Source of the DNA: Catellatospora coxensis
Lineage (GTDB): Bacteria; Actinomycetota; Actinomycetes; Mycobacteriales; Micromonosporaceae
Length of the DNA stretch: 64,000 bases
Reading direction: 5' to 3'
Assembly: GCF_016862635.1 (NCBI RefSeq)
Contig: NZ_BONI01000019.1
Location: forward strand, 59,430-123,429
Under the pieces are notes generated by a model that did no database searches, was not told where the DNA came from, and saw only the letters and a program-made list of their open reading frames with translations. Each line of letters opens with the position of its first letter. Within the stretch, counting starts at the first letter, position 1. Positions 24,594-34,203 of the stretch are shown here, in pieces. Both the position numbers and the translations under genes were made by a program.

Positions 24594-25637
24594 GTGAAGC
24601 AAGAGGAAACCACCCCCGAGCAGCGGCCGCCCGCGCGCCTGCCGCTGTGGGCCAACCCCCGGATCGGGCTCGTCGTGCTGCTGATCGCGCTGATCGCGCT
24701 GTTCACCACGCTGCGGCCCGCCTTCCTCAACACCCAGCTGACGCTGGTGCCCATGCAGGCCGACATCAGCGTGTACGCCGTCGTCGGGCTGTCCCAGCTC
24801 GCCGTGCTCTCCCTGGGCCACATGAACATGGCCGTCGGCCGGATGGCCGCGATGAGCGCGTTCGCCTCGGGCCTGCTGCACGACCGGCTCGACGCGCCGC
24901 TGCTGGTGGCGCTGGCCGGCGGCCTGGCCGTGGGCGCGCTGCTCGGCGCGCTGGCCGGGCTCGTCATCTCGCGCACCGGCGTCAACTCGTTCGTCGTCAC
25001 GCTGGCCCTGGACTTCGCGCTGATCGGCCTGGTCTCGCTGCTGTACGCCACCTTCACCGACGGCGTGGCCTTCAACGGGCTGCCCGCGGGCATGTCAGCG
25101 CTGCGCACCGACACCTTCGCCGACTACTGTGCCGGGGACGTGTGCGGGCCGGAGATCCCGCTGCTCGCCCCGATCGCGCTGATCGCGGTGCTCGGCGTCG
25201 GCCTGCTGTTCCGGTGGTCGCGGGTCGGCCGCGAGGTGCTGATGACCGGGGCAAACGCCAAGGCCGCCGAGCTGTCCGGCATCCCGGTCCGCTGGCGGGT
25301 CGTCCAGGCCCACGCCCTGTCGGGGCTGCTCGCCGGGCTCGCCGGGTTCCTGCTGTCGGCCAACAACGGCTCGTTCTCCGCCGGGGTCGGCGACGGCTTC
25401 CTGCTGCCGTCCTTCCTCGCCCCGGTGCTCGGCGGCACGCTGCTGGTCGGCGGCGCGGTCAGCGTGCTCGGCACGGTGCTCGGCACCGCCATCACCCAGG
25501 TCATCTACAAGGGCCTGAACCTGCTGCAGTTCCAGGTCGACGAGCTGAAGCTCTACATCGGCCTGGTGCTGCTGGCCGCCCTGTCCCTGGACCGGCTCCG
25601 CCACGTGCTCGCCGAGCGGCGGGGGGTGCCGGCGTGA
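24594..25637 (+). CDS. Sugar ABC transporter permease 1 (CUT2, RbsC-like)
   Basis: This 347-residue protein has a short basic/acidic N-terminus and about eight to ten hydrophobic segments. The family signatures LSLGHMNMAVGRMAAMSAF, NAKAAELSGIPVRWRVVQAH and LAPVLGGTLLVGGAVSVLGT are visible. It spans the membrane and pairs with the second permease. The GTG start has GGAGAG upstream. Its stop overlaps the next GTG by four bases (GTGA). The 120-bp gap before it holds the 21-bp hairpin. Confidence 0.88.
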   Translation: MKQEETTPEQRPPARLPLWANPRIGLVVLLIALIALFTTLRPAFLNTQLTLVPMQADISVYAVVGLSQLAVLSLGHMNMAVGRMAAMSAFASGLLHDRLDAPLLVALAGGLAVGALLGALAGLVISRTGVNSFVVTLALDFALIGLVSLLYATFTDGVAFNGLPAGMSALRTDTFADYCAGDVCGPEIPLLAPIALIAVLGVGLLFRWSRVGREVLMTGANAKAAELSGIPVRWRVVQAHALSGLLAGLAGFLLSANNGSFSAGVGDGFLLPSFLAPVLGGTLLVGGAVSVLGTVLGTAITQVIYKGLNLLQFQVDELKLYIGLVLLAALSLDRLRHVLAERRGVPA

Positions 25638-26647
25638 CCAGCACCGTCGAGAAGACGACCAGGGCCGCGACGGCGCCCGCCGCGCCCCCGAGCCGGCTGC
25701 GGCGCACCGTGCGCACCTCCGAGTTCACCCTGGCGACGCTCGCCGTCATCGGCTTCGTCGCGCTGACCCTGACCACCGACGGCAACATGCTGTCCGCGGG
25801 CACCCTCGCCGCGTTCTTCCGCTTCCTCGCCGTACCAATGATCATCGGGTTGGCGCAGATGGTGGTGCTGGCCATCGGCCAGATGAACCTGTCCGTCGGC
25901 GTGCTCACCGGCTTCTGCGCCATGGTCGCCGCCTGGGCCATGCTGGAGGCCGGGCTGCCCGCCCCGCTGGCGGTGCTCGCCGCGCTGCTGCTCGGCGCGG
26001 CCGTCGGCCTGGGCAACGGGCTGCTGGTCGTGTTCACCAGGATCAACGCGTTCATCGTCACCCTGGCCACCATGACGATCATCGACGGGCTCCGGTACGG
26101 GGTCAACGGCCCCGGCACCTACCAGGACTACTCCGCCGGGCTCGAAGAACTCGGGCAGGCCTCGCTGCTCGGGCTTCCTGTCGTGTTCCTCATCGCCTGC
26201 GCGGTCGCGGCCATGGTGTGGTTCTTCTTCGCCCGCACCGTGCCCGGCCGGCACCTGCTGGCCAGCGGCGGCAGCCCGTTCGCCGCCCGGCTGTCCGGGG
26301 TGTCCAACGACCGGTCCATCGTGCTCGCGCACGCGCTGTCGGGGCTGCTCGCCGGGGTCGCCGCGGTGCTCACCCTGGCCCAGTCCGGCTCGGTCAACGC
26401 CACCATCGGCGACGACCTGCTGCTGCCCAGCTTCGCCGCGCCGATCATCGGCGGCGTCGCCCTGGCCGGCGGCGTGGTCAGCGTGCTGGGCACCAGCCTG
26501 GCCGCGTTCATCGTGCGCCTGGTCGACGTGGCGCAGGCCCAGTTCGCCATCAACCGGCGCTGGGTCGACCTCATCGTCGGCGCGGTCGTGCTCGGCGTGG
26601 TGCTGTCCGGCGCGATCCGGGCCAAGCTGTCCCGGAGGTCGTCGTGA
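25634..26647 (+). CDS. Sugar ABC transporter permease 2 (CUT2, RbsC-like)
   Basis: This 337-residue membrane protein shows LAQMVVLAIGQMNLSVGVLT, INAFIVTLATMTIIDGLRYG, ARLSGVSNDRSIVLAHALSG and SFAAPIIGGVALAGGVVSVL. Having two distinct permeases rather than one homodimeric one suggests a heterodimeric channel. The GTG start is embedded in the preceding stop, and the stop overlaps the ATPase start (TGATG). A longer upstream frame is spurious because it would cover the first permease. Confidence 0.87.
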   Translation: MTSTVEKTTRAATAPAAPPSRLRRTVRTSEFTLATLAVIGFVALTLTTDGNMLSAGTLAAFFRFLAVPMIIGLAQMVVLAIGQMNLSVGVLTGFCAMVAAWAMLEAGLPAPLAVLAALLLGAAVGLGNGLLVVFTRINAFIVTLATMTIIDGLRYGVNGPGTYQDYSAGLEELGQASLLGLPVVFLIACAVAAMVWFFFARTVPGRHLLASGGSPFAARLSGVSNDRSIVLAHALSGLLAGVAAVLTLAQSGSVNATIGDDLLLPSFAAPIIGGVALAGGVVSVLGTSLAAFIVRLVDVAQAQFAINRRWVDLIVGAVVLGVVLSGAIRAKLSRRSS

Positions 26648-28152
26648 TGCTGCTGGCCGAAGGCCTGACCAAATCCTTCCCGGGCGTACGCGCCCTGGAC
26701 GGCGCGACGCTGCGGCTCGCCGCGGGCAGCGTGCACGCGCTGCTCGGCGAGAACGGCGCGGGCAAGAGCACCCTGGTGAAGATCCTGACCGGGGTGTACC
26801 GCCCCGACGCCGGCCGGGTCGTGCTCGACGGCCGCGACGTGCACTTCGGCGGCCCGCTCGAAGCGCTGCACGCGGGCATCGGCGTGGTGCACCAGGAACG
26901 CAACCTGGTGCCCGAGTTCTCCATCGCCGAGAACATCGCCCTGCAGCACCTGCCGAACCGGCTCGGCATGGTCGACCGCAACCGGATGCGGGCCGAGGCC
27001 CGCCGCTGCCTCGGCCTGCTCGACCTGGACCTCGACCCGGACACCCGGGTCGCCGAACTGTCGGTGGCGCAGGCGCAGCTCGTCGAGATCGCCAAGGCGC
27101 TGTCGGTGGACACCCGGGTGCTGCTGCTCGACGAGCCGACCGCGTCGCTGACCGGCGACGAGGCCGACCGGCTCTACGCCATCGTGCGCAAGCTGACCGC
27201 CACCGGCCACGCCGTGGTGCTGGTCAGCCACAAGCTCGAAGAGGTGTTCGCGGTCGCCGACACGGTCACCGTGCTGCGCGACGGGCGCAGTGTCGCCGAA
27301 GCCCAGCCGCTGGCCGGGTACACCCGCGACGAGATCGTGGACCTGATGGTCGGCCGGGCGTACGCCTCGGTCGAGCTCACCGCCCGCACCGTGGACCGCA
27401 CCGCGACCCCCGCGCTGGAGCTGGCCGGGCTGAGCACCCGCCACGGCCACCGCGACGTCTCGCTCACCGTCGCCCGCGGCGAGATCCTCGGCCTGTACGG
27501 CCTGGTCGGCGCGGGCCGCACCGAGCTGGCCAAGGCGCTGCTCGGGCTGGACGAGATCACCGGCGGCGAGGTCAGAGTGCACGGCGCACCGGTGCGCATC
27601 CGCGACGTCGGGCAGGCGCTGCGCCGTCACCGCATCGGCTACGTGCCCGAGGACCGCAAGGGCGAGGGCCTGTTCCTGGAGCAGCCGATCACCCGCAACG
27701 TCGGGGTGACCGTCTGGCGCAGGCTGGCCCGCTTCGGCCTGATCCCCGACCGGGCCGAACGCGACGTGGTCGCCGAGTACACCAGGCTGCTCGGCATCCG
27801 GGCCGCCTCGCCGGCCCAGCTCGCCGGGCAGCTGTCCGGCGGCAACCAGCAGAAGGTCAGCCTCGCCAAGTGGCTCGCCGCGAGCTGCGACATCCTCATC
27901 GTGGACGAGCCGACGGTCGGCATCGACGTGCGCACCAAGGCCGCGTTCCACGAGCTGATCGCACGGCTGGCCGGACAGGGCATGGCCATCCTGCTCATCT
28001 CGTCGGACCTGCCGGAGATCGTCACGCTGGCCGACCGGATCGCGGTGATGGGCGACGCCGCCGTGCGCGGCGAGCTGGCCAACGACCGCGACTACGACGC
28101 GGTGAGCCAGCGCGTCATCCGCCTCATCCACGCCGCGCCCGTGCCGGCCTGA
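26647..28152 (+). CDS. Sugar ABC transporter ATP-binding protein (RbsA-like, two nucleotide-binding domains)
   Basis: This 501-residue protein has two ABC domains in tandem. The first has Walker A GENGAGKST near residue 35, signature LSVAQAQLVEIAKAL and Walker B VLLLDEPTASL. The second has the degenerate Walker A GLVGAGRTE usual in this family, an intact LSGGNQQKVSLAKWL and ILIVDEPTVGID. It energises uptake through the two permeases on the cytoplasmic face. It is the last gene of the operon and is followed after nine bases by a strong bidirectional terminator. Confidence 0.92.
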   Translation: MLLAEGLTKSFPGVRALDGATLRLAAGSVHALLGENGAGKSTLVKILTGVYRPDAGRVVLDGRDVHFGGPLEALHAGIGVVHQERNLVPEFSIAENIALQHLPNRLGMVDRNRMRAEARRCLGLLDLDLDPDTRVAELSVAQAQLVEIAKALSVDTRVLLLDEPTASLTGDEADRLYAIVRKLTATGHAVVLVSHKLEEVFAVADTVTVLRDGRSVAEAQPLAGYTRDEIVDLMVGRAYASVELTARTVDRTATPALELAGLSTRHGHRDVSLTVARGEILGLYGLVGAGRTELAKALLGLDEITGGEVRVHGAPVRIRDVGQALRRHRIGYVPEDRKGEGLFLEQPITRNVGVTVWRRLARFGLIPDRAERDVVAEYTRLLGIRAASPAQLAGQLSGGNQQKVSLAKWLAASCDILIVDEPTVGIDVRTKAAFHELIARLAGQGMAILLISSDLPEIVTLADRIAVMGDAAVRGELANDRDYDAVSQRVIRLIHAAPVPA

Positions 28153-28160
28153 GCAAGGAC

Positions 28161-28200
28161 GAAGGCCCGTCCCCACCGCCGCCGGCGGGGACGGGCCTTC
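28161..28200. terminator. Bidirectional terminator between ABC operon and TraR/DksA gene
   Basis: Perfect 14-bp arms (28161-28174 and 28187-28200) with a 12-base loop lie between two convergent genes, nine bases after the ATPase stop and 15 bp before the end of the minus-strand gene. Confidence 0.85.
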
Positions 28201-28214
28201 GCGTCAGGGGACGC

Positions 28215-28586
28215 TCAGTGCCGGCGCTCGGCGGCCGCCTGGCACTTCACGCAGTGGGTCGACCAGGGCATGATCTCCATGCGCGCGGGCGGGATCTGCT
28301 GCCCGCAGCCGTCGCAGGTGCCCAGCGAGCCGCGCTCGAACCGGGCCAGCGCGTCGGACAGCTTGCGCATGTGGTCGTCGAGCGCCGCCGTGAGCAGGTC
28401 CTGCTGCTCGGTGTCGGAGACCATCGTGCCCGCGTCGGCGACGTCGCCGGGGCCCTGGTCGCCGGAGCGGCGCAGCTGCCGGACCGACTCGCTCTGCACC
28501 CGCAGCTGCTCGGCCGCCTCCTCGTAACGTGCCTTCAGCAGCACGCCGAGCTGTGCCTTGTCGAGCGTGCCTTCCAGCGTTGTCAT
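28215..28586 (-). CDS. TraR/DksA-family zinc-finger protein
   Basis: This 123-residue protein has an N-terminal helical part (LDKAQLGVLLKARYEEAAEQ) and a C-terminal four-cysteine finger, CDGCGQQIPPARMEIMPWS followed by HCVKCQ. Such proteins bind in the secondary channel of RNA polymerase or act as small regulators. Two consecutive ATG codons (28584-28589) follow GGAGG. The second is chosen for spacing, and an upstream ATG at 28608 is possible. It is convergent with the ABC operon. Its target genes are unknown. Confidence 0.82.
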   Translation of the reverse strand: MTTLEGTLDKAQLGVLLKARYEEAAEQLRVQSESVRQLRRSGDQGPGDVADAGTMVSDTEQQDLLTAALDDHMRKLSDALARFERGSLGTCDGCGQQIPPARMEIMPWSTHCVKCQAAAERRH

Positions 28587-28642
28587 CATGCCTCCACTGT
28601 CTAGATGCATCGTTGCTGCCCGATGTCGCCGCGGGCCAAACC

Positions 28643-28666
28643 TCCGTTGCTAAGCGAGACAACGGA
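28643..28666. repeat. Small inverted repeat TCCGTTG/CAACGGA
   Basis: Seven-base arms flank a ten-base spacer in the divergent gap between the TraR/DksA gene and the zincin gene. It may be an operator or an upstream hairpin. The rest of the 214-bp gap shows no gene. Confidence 0.35.
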
Positions 28667-28800
28667 AACGGGGCGCTGCGGTTTCGGGTGAAGCGCGGCC
28701 ATCGTGCGTCGGATGTCTGAGCGTTCGCTGAACGCCGAACCGGAGGGGTGGCGCGGGCGCGTTATCCTGCCCGCCGCGACGAGGACAGGGGGCTCACGCC

Positions 28801-29532
28801 ATGTGGGGCAAGCCGAAATGCCCGATCGATCCCGATGCGGCCCGGTGGGTGGAGCGGTCCATGGGCTGGCTCGCCGACGAGTTCGGCGAGAACCGGCTGC
28901 GCGGCCGCGTGATACTGCCCACTGACGAGTTCTTTCCCGGGGCGTACACGGGCAGCGAGGTGGATGTGCGCCGGGTGTTCGCCATGCTGTGCGCGCACAT
29001 GGACGTCGACCCGGCCCGGGTCGACTTCGAGTTCGTGGTGGCCGATCCGGGGGAGCAGGCGCTGCTGGCGAGCCTGCCGGGGTACACGCAACGCTCCGCC
29101 GGGGCGGCCGGGGAGTACGTGCGCCGCGGCGGGCGCGGGGTCGTCTCCGTCGACTCGGGGCAGGCCGCCGATCCGATGGCGCTGGTCGCCACCATCGCAC
29201 ACGAACTCGGCCACGAGCGGCTGATCGGCGAGGGCCGCATCGGCACCCGCGCCGACGAGGAGCAGCTGACCGACCTGCTGACCGTCTACTTCGGCCTGGG
29301 CATCTTCAACGCCAACGCCGCGTTTCAGTACGCCGCCGGCGGGGGCGGCTGGCGTACCACCTCGCTGGGCTACCTGAGCGAGCGCACCTTCGGCTACGCG
29401 CTGGCGGTGTACGCCCACCTGCGCGGCGAGCGCAGCCCGGCCTGGGCGCGGTACGTCGACGCGAACCCGCGGGCCTTCCTGACGAAGGGCTTGAAGTACC
29501 GGTGGGCCGAACATGAACGTGAGCAGTTTTAG
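28801..29532 (+). CDS. Putative zincin-type metalloprotease-fold protein
   Basis: This 243-residue protein carries the zinc-protease signature IAHELGHE at about residues 132-139, with the HExxH histidines at 134 and 138. EEQLTDLLTVYFGLGIFNA follows and may give the third ligand. No signal peptide is visible, so it appears cytosolic. The length and lack of secretion differ from exported peptidases. Similar HELGH proteins in actinobacteria are mostly uncharacterised, and peptidase activity is not established. A ribosome-binding GGACAGGGGG precedes the ATG. Confidence 0.65.
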   Translation: MWGKPKCPIDPDAARWVERSMGWLADEFGENRLRGRVILPTDEFFPGAYTGSEVDVRRVFAMLCAHMDVDPARVDFEFVVADPGEQALLASLPGYTQRSAGAAGEYVRRGGRGVVSVDSGQAADPMALVATIAHELGHERLIGEGRIGTRADEEQLTDLLTVYFGLGIFNANAAFQYAAGGGGWRTTSLGYLSERTFGYALAVYAHLRGERSPAWARYVDANPRAFLTKGLKYRWAEHEREQF

Positions 29533-29675
29533 GCATTAGAAAGCATTTTTGGCATGTCTTCTGACTTGTGTCTAGTGCCCGATTTGGTTACGTTGTCCTG
29601 CAGTGCCATCCCTGGCGAGGGCGACTCGCCTGAATGGGGCTCCGGACGGACCGGCGCCCGACGTGACCGAAGGGT

Positions 29676-30380
29676 GTGGTCGTGCGCTATCGGCCAGAGC
29701 TGGTCAGGGAGGCCGACCGCTACTGCGGGCGGCGCCGCGCGGTCATCCCGTCGCGGAGCAGGTACGCCACCGTGCTGGCCACCGCCGCCGCGGGCGCGGG
29801 CATCGTCGCCTTCGGAGCCGCGGCCGTCGTGCCCGACGCGAAGACGGAGGCCTCCGGCGAGCACATGACGGCGTTCGCCGACGCGGCCCGGGGCGACACC
29901 GCCACCCGCCCCAACCGCGGCGACCGCCAGCTCAGCACCTCCATCAGCCAGGACGCCCCCGACGCGTGGGTGCTGCCGCTGCACGACTACACGCTGAGCT
30001 CCCGCTACGGCATGCGCTGGGGGCGGCCGCACCGCGGGCTGGACCTGGCCGGGATCGCCGAGGGCACGCCGTACATGGCGGTGCGCGGCGGCGTCGTGGC
30101 GCAGGCCGGCTGGAACGGCGGCTACGGCAACTCGATCGTCATCGACCACGGGCACGGCCTGCAGACGCTGTACGGGCACTCCAGCCGCGTGCTGGTCAAG
30201 CCAGGCGACCGGGTCCAGGCCGGCGACGTGATCGGCATGGCCGGCAACACCGGTTACTCGTACGGCACCCACCTGCACCTGGAGATCCACGTCGACGGTG
30301 TCGCGCACGACCCGCTGACCTGGTTCAAGAAGCACGGTGTCGACTTCGAACTCGAACTCGAAGAGGTCTACGGCACCTGA
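29676..30380 (+). CDS. M23-family (LytM) peptidase, membrane-anchored or secreted
   Basis: This 234-residue protein has a basic N-terminus and one hydrophobic segment (ATVLATAAAGAGIVAFGAA, about residues 30-48) that acts as anchor or signal. The LytM domain (about 95-220) has SSRYGMRWGRPHRGLDLAG with the zinc ligands H and D, YGHSSRVLVKPGDRVQAGD and the catalytic THLHLEIH. Such enzymes cut peptidoglycan cross-bridges. The start is one of two nearby GTGs (29674/29676), with GAAGG close upstream. The stop is 31 bp before the next gene. Confidence 0.85.
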   Translation: MVVRYRPELVREADRYCGRRRAVIPSRSRYATVLATAAAGAGIVAFGAAAVVPDAKTEASGEHMTAFADAARGDTATRPNRGDRQLSTSISQDAPDAWVLPLHDYTLSSRYGMRWGRPHRGLDLAGIAEGTPYMAVRGGVVAQAGWNGGYGNSIVIDHGHGLQTLYGHSSRVLVKPGDRVQAGDVIGMAGNTGYSYGTHLHLEIHVDGVAHDPLTWFKKHGVDFELELEEVYGT

Positions 30381-30411
30381 CGCCGTACGCGAGATCGCTA
30401 CACTCCGTCGG

Positions 30412-33400
30412 ATGGCGGGGGAGTGGGAAGACGTCGACCGGCTGATCGCCGAACGGGCGGGCACGACCTACCCCGGCGCGCCCGAACCCGCCGCCGACGA
30501 CCTGGCGAACCTGCTGCTGGAACTCGAGCCCGCGCAGTTCGACCGCTGGCTGCGGCACACCGTCGCCGAACTCCACCCGGCCGCCGAACGCGCCGACCGG
30601 CTCCGCCTCGGTGCGGCGTCCACGCCGGACCATCCGCTGTCCGCGGCCGCCGCCGCGCTGCGCGCCTGGTACACGGGCACAGGCCCTGCCGAACCGATCA
30701 TCCTGCGGGCCGCGGGACCGCCCGGCAGGGAGACGATCGCCCTGCTGCGCCTGCGCGAGTACGCGCTGCGGCTGGCCGCGTCGGCGTGCAGGCTCCGCGA
30801 ACACGCGGACGCGGCCGGCTGGACCGTCCCGCAGCGGCGGCTCGCCCTGCGGCACCGGTTGGAGCCCGCCGCGAAGGCGCTGCAGGAAAAAGTCCTCGAC
30901 CGGTACACCACCGGCCTCAGCTGGGAGCGGGTCACGGCCGAGCTGTACTCGGCCGCCGGATGCGACCCCGGCCTGCACCGGCGGCTCACCAACGCCAGGG
31001 CCTGGCCACTGGCCGTGATCCGCGCGCTGCGCCAGGGAGGGCAGCCGCCCGTGCTCGCCGTCGACGCCGGGCCGCCGCGGACGGACACCCGGCCCGCCGG
31101 TCCGGCGCCCGCCGCCGAGCCGGTCTGGGAGCAGGCGCTGGCGCAGGTGGTCGCCGCGCTCGCCCCGCGGCACCGGGCAGGCCGCTGCGCGGACCTCGTC
31201 GCGCGTGCCGACACGCTCTGGGGCCGGATGCAGGAGCTGTGCGCCCTGGTCGATCCGGCCGCCGGGACCGCGGTGGAGGGCACCGCCCCGCCCGCGCCGG
31301 AACCGCCGGTCACCCGGCGCGGCCGGCCCACCGACAGCCGGCCCGCGCTGCAGTGGGCGCACCTGGCGCTGGCACGGTGCCGAGCCGCCGCGGCCGCCGG
31401 GCATGCCGCCGCCGCGGAGACCGACGCCGGGCTGCTCACGACGGTACGGCTGCTGGTGGACGCGCAGTGGGCGGGCGGCGTGGCACTGGGCTACCTCTTC
31501 CCCGGCGTCGACGACGACACCGTGCTGGCCGTGGCCACGCGCCACCTCCACCACGACCGTGCCGGGCTGCTGGCCGCCCTGGGCGGCCCGGCGGCGCCTC
31601 CGTCGGGAGGTCACCGCATCCTCGGCGCGTGCGGCGGGTTCGCCCCGCGGCAGCCGACCGCGCCGCCGTCCGCCGACCTGCTCGGCCGGCTGTACACAGC
31701 GTCGGCCGAGCAGCTGGCCCGCTACCTGTCCGACGTGCTGACCACGGCCGCGGACAAGGCCGACCCCTACCGCACCCACCTGGGCAGGATCGCCCGGGAC
31801 GTCGCGGCGGCGCTGCCCGAACCCGCGGGACCGGACCAGGTCGAGTCGGCCTGCCGCGTGCATCCGCAGTCCGACGACGGCGACCTGCTCTCCTATGCGG
31901 CCGTGCTGTGCAGCCGCGCCGCGAGCCGGGCCGCCGCCGCGCTGCGCGAGGTCAACGGGCGGATGCTGGGCAACCCGTGGGAGGGCGCGTTCGCGGCCGA
32001 GCCGGACCTGGCCGAGGGGCTGCGGGCGCTGCGGCTGCTCGGCGCGCGGCACGGCCTGCCCGCCGACTGGCTCGACGCCGCCTGGCCGGCGAGGGCCGCC
32101 GGCACCTGCCGGTGGCCACTCGGCGAGACCGTACGCGGGCCGGCCGGCGACCCCGACCTCACGCCGATCAGCGGCGCACCGGTGCTGCGCTGGCAGGTCG
32201 CGCACACCGAACACGGCAACCCCGCCGAGGCGCCGCCGGGCATCGCCGTCAACGGGCACGGGCTGATCGTCTGGCGGGACAGGCAGACCGGCTACCACTC
32301 CTACGACCCGGACAGCGGCCGTGACCGCCGCCGCGGCAACGGCCGCTTCACCGGATACGCCGCCCGCACGGTGCACGTCGAGTCGAACGGGGTGCCGGTC
32401 CAGCTCGATGTGATCACCGGTGCCGAGCTGTCCGGCCGTCCGCTGCCCGGCCCCGCTCCCGCGCCGCCGCTGCGCTCGCACGACGGGCTCGTGGTGCAGG
32501 CCGAGTGCCGCGCCGGTGCGCTGACCTACCACGCCGCCGGGACCGCCGTCCGGGCCGTGGCCGACGACGGGGCGCTGTGCTGGGAGGTGCGGCTGGAGGA
32601 CCTGCTCGGCGACGGCGGCACCCGCCCCGACCGCTATCCGGAGGCGTTCGGCGACGAGGGGTTCGGCGTACGTGCGATGACCGCCGCCGACCACCGGCTC
32701 TACCTGCTCACCACCGGACGTCGGCTGCTCTGCCTGGAACAGCCGGCCCCCGGCGAGGTGCCGTCCCAGCCCCGGCCAGCGGCCCTGCACCAGCCGCCGG
32801 GTACCCGGCTCGGCGAGCGGGTGGAGCAGCTCACCGGCTACCGGTACGTCGCCCGGGTGTGGTTCGGCGAGGAGATCGCGCTGGTGTTCGACACCGAGCC
32901 GTTCACCGCCGAGCGGGTCTACCGGCAACTCACCGAGCGCGGATACCAGCTGGTCAGCGTGAAGGCCTCGGGCCGAGGCTGGGTGGCGAAGGCGGCGCGG
33001 CTGTCCGCCGAGCGCATCCGCGTGTACGTGGCATCCGACGACGACGCCAAGTGGTACACCATCGTCGACTGGCCCACGCACGTCGCCCTCAGCCACGCGC
33101 ACCGGCGCTGGTTCCGGTCGTCCAAGCCGGACAGCACCCACGACGACGACCGCTACCTCTACGTCAGCGAGGAGATCGGCCGGCGGGTGGCCCGGGCCAT
33201 GGGCGCCGAACTGGCCACCACCGCCGAGTACGAGGACATCCGCCGGCACACCGGAGAACGGTGGCAGCGCGCCGAACGGCGGCCCGACGACCTCTACGAG
33301 ACCCGGCGGCAGCAGTTCGCGCCCCGGCTGCCGGAGCTGCGCGCGCGGGCCGAGGAGCTGGCGCGGCGGCTGCCCGCGCGCGAGGACGCGACCGGCTCCT

Positions 33401-34062
33401 ACCGGCCCGTGCCCCGGCGCGCCGCCGAGCACCCCGTCGCCGCGGCCACGGTCGGCGAGCCGTTCCCGCTGGTGCGATTCCAGTACGGCTTCTTCGGCAA
33501 GGGCACCCGGTACCTGTCGCAGCGGGTCACGGTCACCACACCGGACGGCCCGGTCACCTTGGATGTGGAGATCGACGTGTTCACCCGGGTGCTGGAGTAC
33601 CAGGCGGTGACGCCGTTCTGCCCCGAAGAGGGGTATCTGCTCGACGCGCACGACCGCGACCCGATCGCCCGCTCCGCCAAGGTCGACCGGTATCACCTGG
33701 GTGTCTTCGGCAGCGGGCAGTACTTTCCCGTGTCGCCGTACCGGCTGCGAGTGCACCTGGCCCACGACGCCCCCGCCGGCTCGGCGGCGGCCCGCTTCGC
33801 CGAAGGGCTGTGGCTGGAGCTGGCCTTTCCCGACGGTTCCGGCTACCGCGCGGCCTCCTACCGAGCCGAGCAAGCCGGCCGGGTGTACGAGCAGTGGGTG
33901 CCCGTGGCGTACGGCCTGCTGACGGTCGTCGCCGGGCTGGCCCCGGAATGGGTCTCTATCCAGGTGCCGGAGCAGCTCGAACTGCTTGCCGAGGTGACCG
34001 CCACGCTGCGCCACCTGCCGGACGAACCCCGGCCCAGTGCCGTCCACCTCTTCGAGGAATGA
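30412..34062 (+). CDS. Very large uncharacterised protein (1216 residues) next to a nuclease/ATPase unit
   Basis: I do not recognise a family. The chosen ATG gives MAGEWEDVDRLIAERAG; a longer frame would overlap the M23 gene. Residues 1 to about 600 are mostly helical and alanine/arginine-rich, with LLELEPAQFDRWLRHTVAEL near the start. About 600-790 looks like beta-propeller strands (GHGLIVWRDRQTGYHSYDPD, GALCWEVRLEDLLGDG, DHRLYLLTTGRRLLCLEQP), similar to PQQ-like or WD-type repeats. About 810-930 has paired motifs EEIALVFDTEPFTAERVYRQ and AERIRVYVASDDDAKW. The C-terminus (1000-1216) is a beta-rich domain. No signal peptide or clear membrane segment is seen. The 141-bp gap to the next gene means co-transcription is likely but not shown. 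Confidence 0.75.
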   Translation: MAGEWEDVDRLIAERAGTTYPGAPEPAADDLANLLLELEPAQFDRWLRHTVAELHPAAERADRLRLGAASTPDHPLSAAAAALRAWYTGTGPAEPIILRAAGPPGRETIALLRLREYALRLAASACRLREHADAAGWTVPQRRLALRHRLEPAAKALQEKVLDRYTTGLSWERVTAELYSAAGCDPGLHRRLTNARAWPLAVIRALRQGGQPPVLAVDAGPPRTDTRPAGPAPAAEPVWEQALAQVVAALAPRHRAGRCADLVARADTLWGRMQELCALVDPAAGTAVEGTAPPAPEPPVTRRGRPTDSRPALQWAHLALARCRAAAAAGHAAAAETDAGLLTTVRLLVDAQWAGGVALGYLFPGVDDDTVLAVATRHLHHDRAGLLAALGGPAAPPSGGHRILGACGGFAPRQPTAPPSADLLGRLYTASAEQLARYLSDVLTTAADKADPYRTHLGRIARDVAAALPEPAGPDQVESACRVHPQSDDGDLLSYAAVLCSRAASRAAAALREVNGRMLGNPWEGAFAAEPDLAEGLRALRLLGARHGLPADWLDAAWPARAAGTCRWPLGETVRGPAGDPDLTPISGAPVLRWQVAHTEHGNPAEAPPGIAVNGHGLIVWRDRQTGYHSYDPDSGRDRRRGNGRFTGYAARTVHVESNGVPVQLDVITGAELSGRPLPGPAPAPPLRSHDGLVVQAECRAGALTYHAAGTAVRAVADDGALCWEVRLEDLLGDGGTRPDRYPEAFGDEGFGVRAMTAADHRLYLLTTGRRLLCLEQPAPGEVPSQPRPAALHQPPGTRLGERVEQLTGYRYVARVWFGEEIALVFDTEPFTAERVYRQLTERGYQLVSVKASGRGWVAKAARLSAERIRVYVASDDDAKWYTIVDWPTHVALSHAHRRWFRSSKPDSTHDDDRYLYVSEEIGRRVARAMGAELATTAEYEDIRRHTGERWQRAERRPDDLYETRRQQFAPRLPELRARAEELARRLPAREDATGSYRPVPRRAAEHPVAAATVGEPFPLVRFQYGFFGKGTRYLSQRVTVTTPDGPVTLDVEIDVFTRVLEYQAVTPFCPEEGYLLDAHDRDPIARSAKVDRYHLGVFGSGQYFPVSPYRLRVHLAHDAPAGSAAARFAEGLWLELAFPDGSGYRAASYRAEQAGRVYEQWVPVAYGLLTVVAGLAPEWVSIQVPEQLELLAEVTATLRHLPDEPRPSAVHLFEE

Positions 34063-34203
34063 ACCCGGGCCGGCCGGTTCGGGATAGGACGAACCGGCAG
34101 TCTTCCCGGACCGACAGCGTTGTCTCGGGCCGAATGTCCGGTTGCCGTCTACCCAGTGCAGCGACAGAATCACCAGGAGTCGCAGCTGGGGAGACTTCTG
34201 GAC

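Noticed and set aside
29533..29675. A c-di-AMP riboswitch before the M23 peptidase
   Set aside because: Such riboswitches often precede cell-wall hydrolase genes, but I could not find the conserved core or pairing pattern in this short leader.
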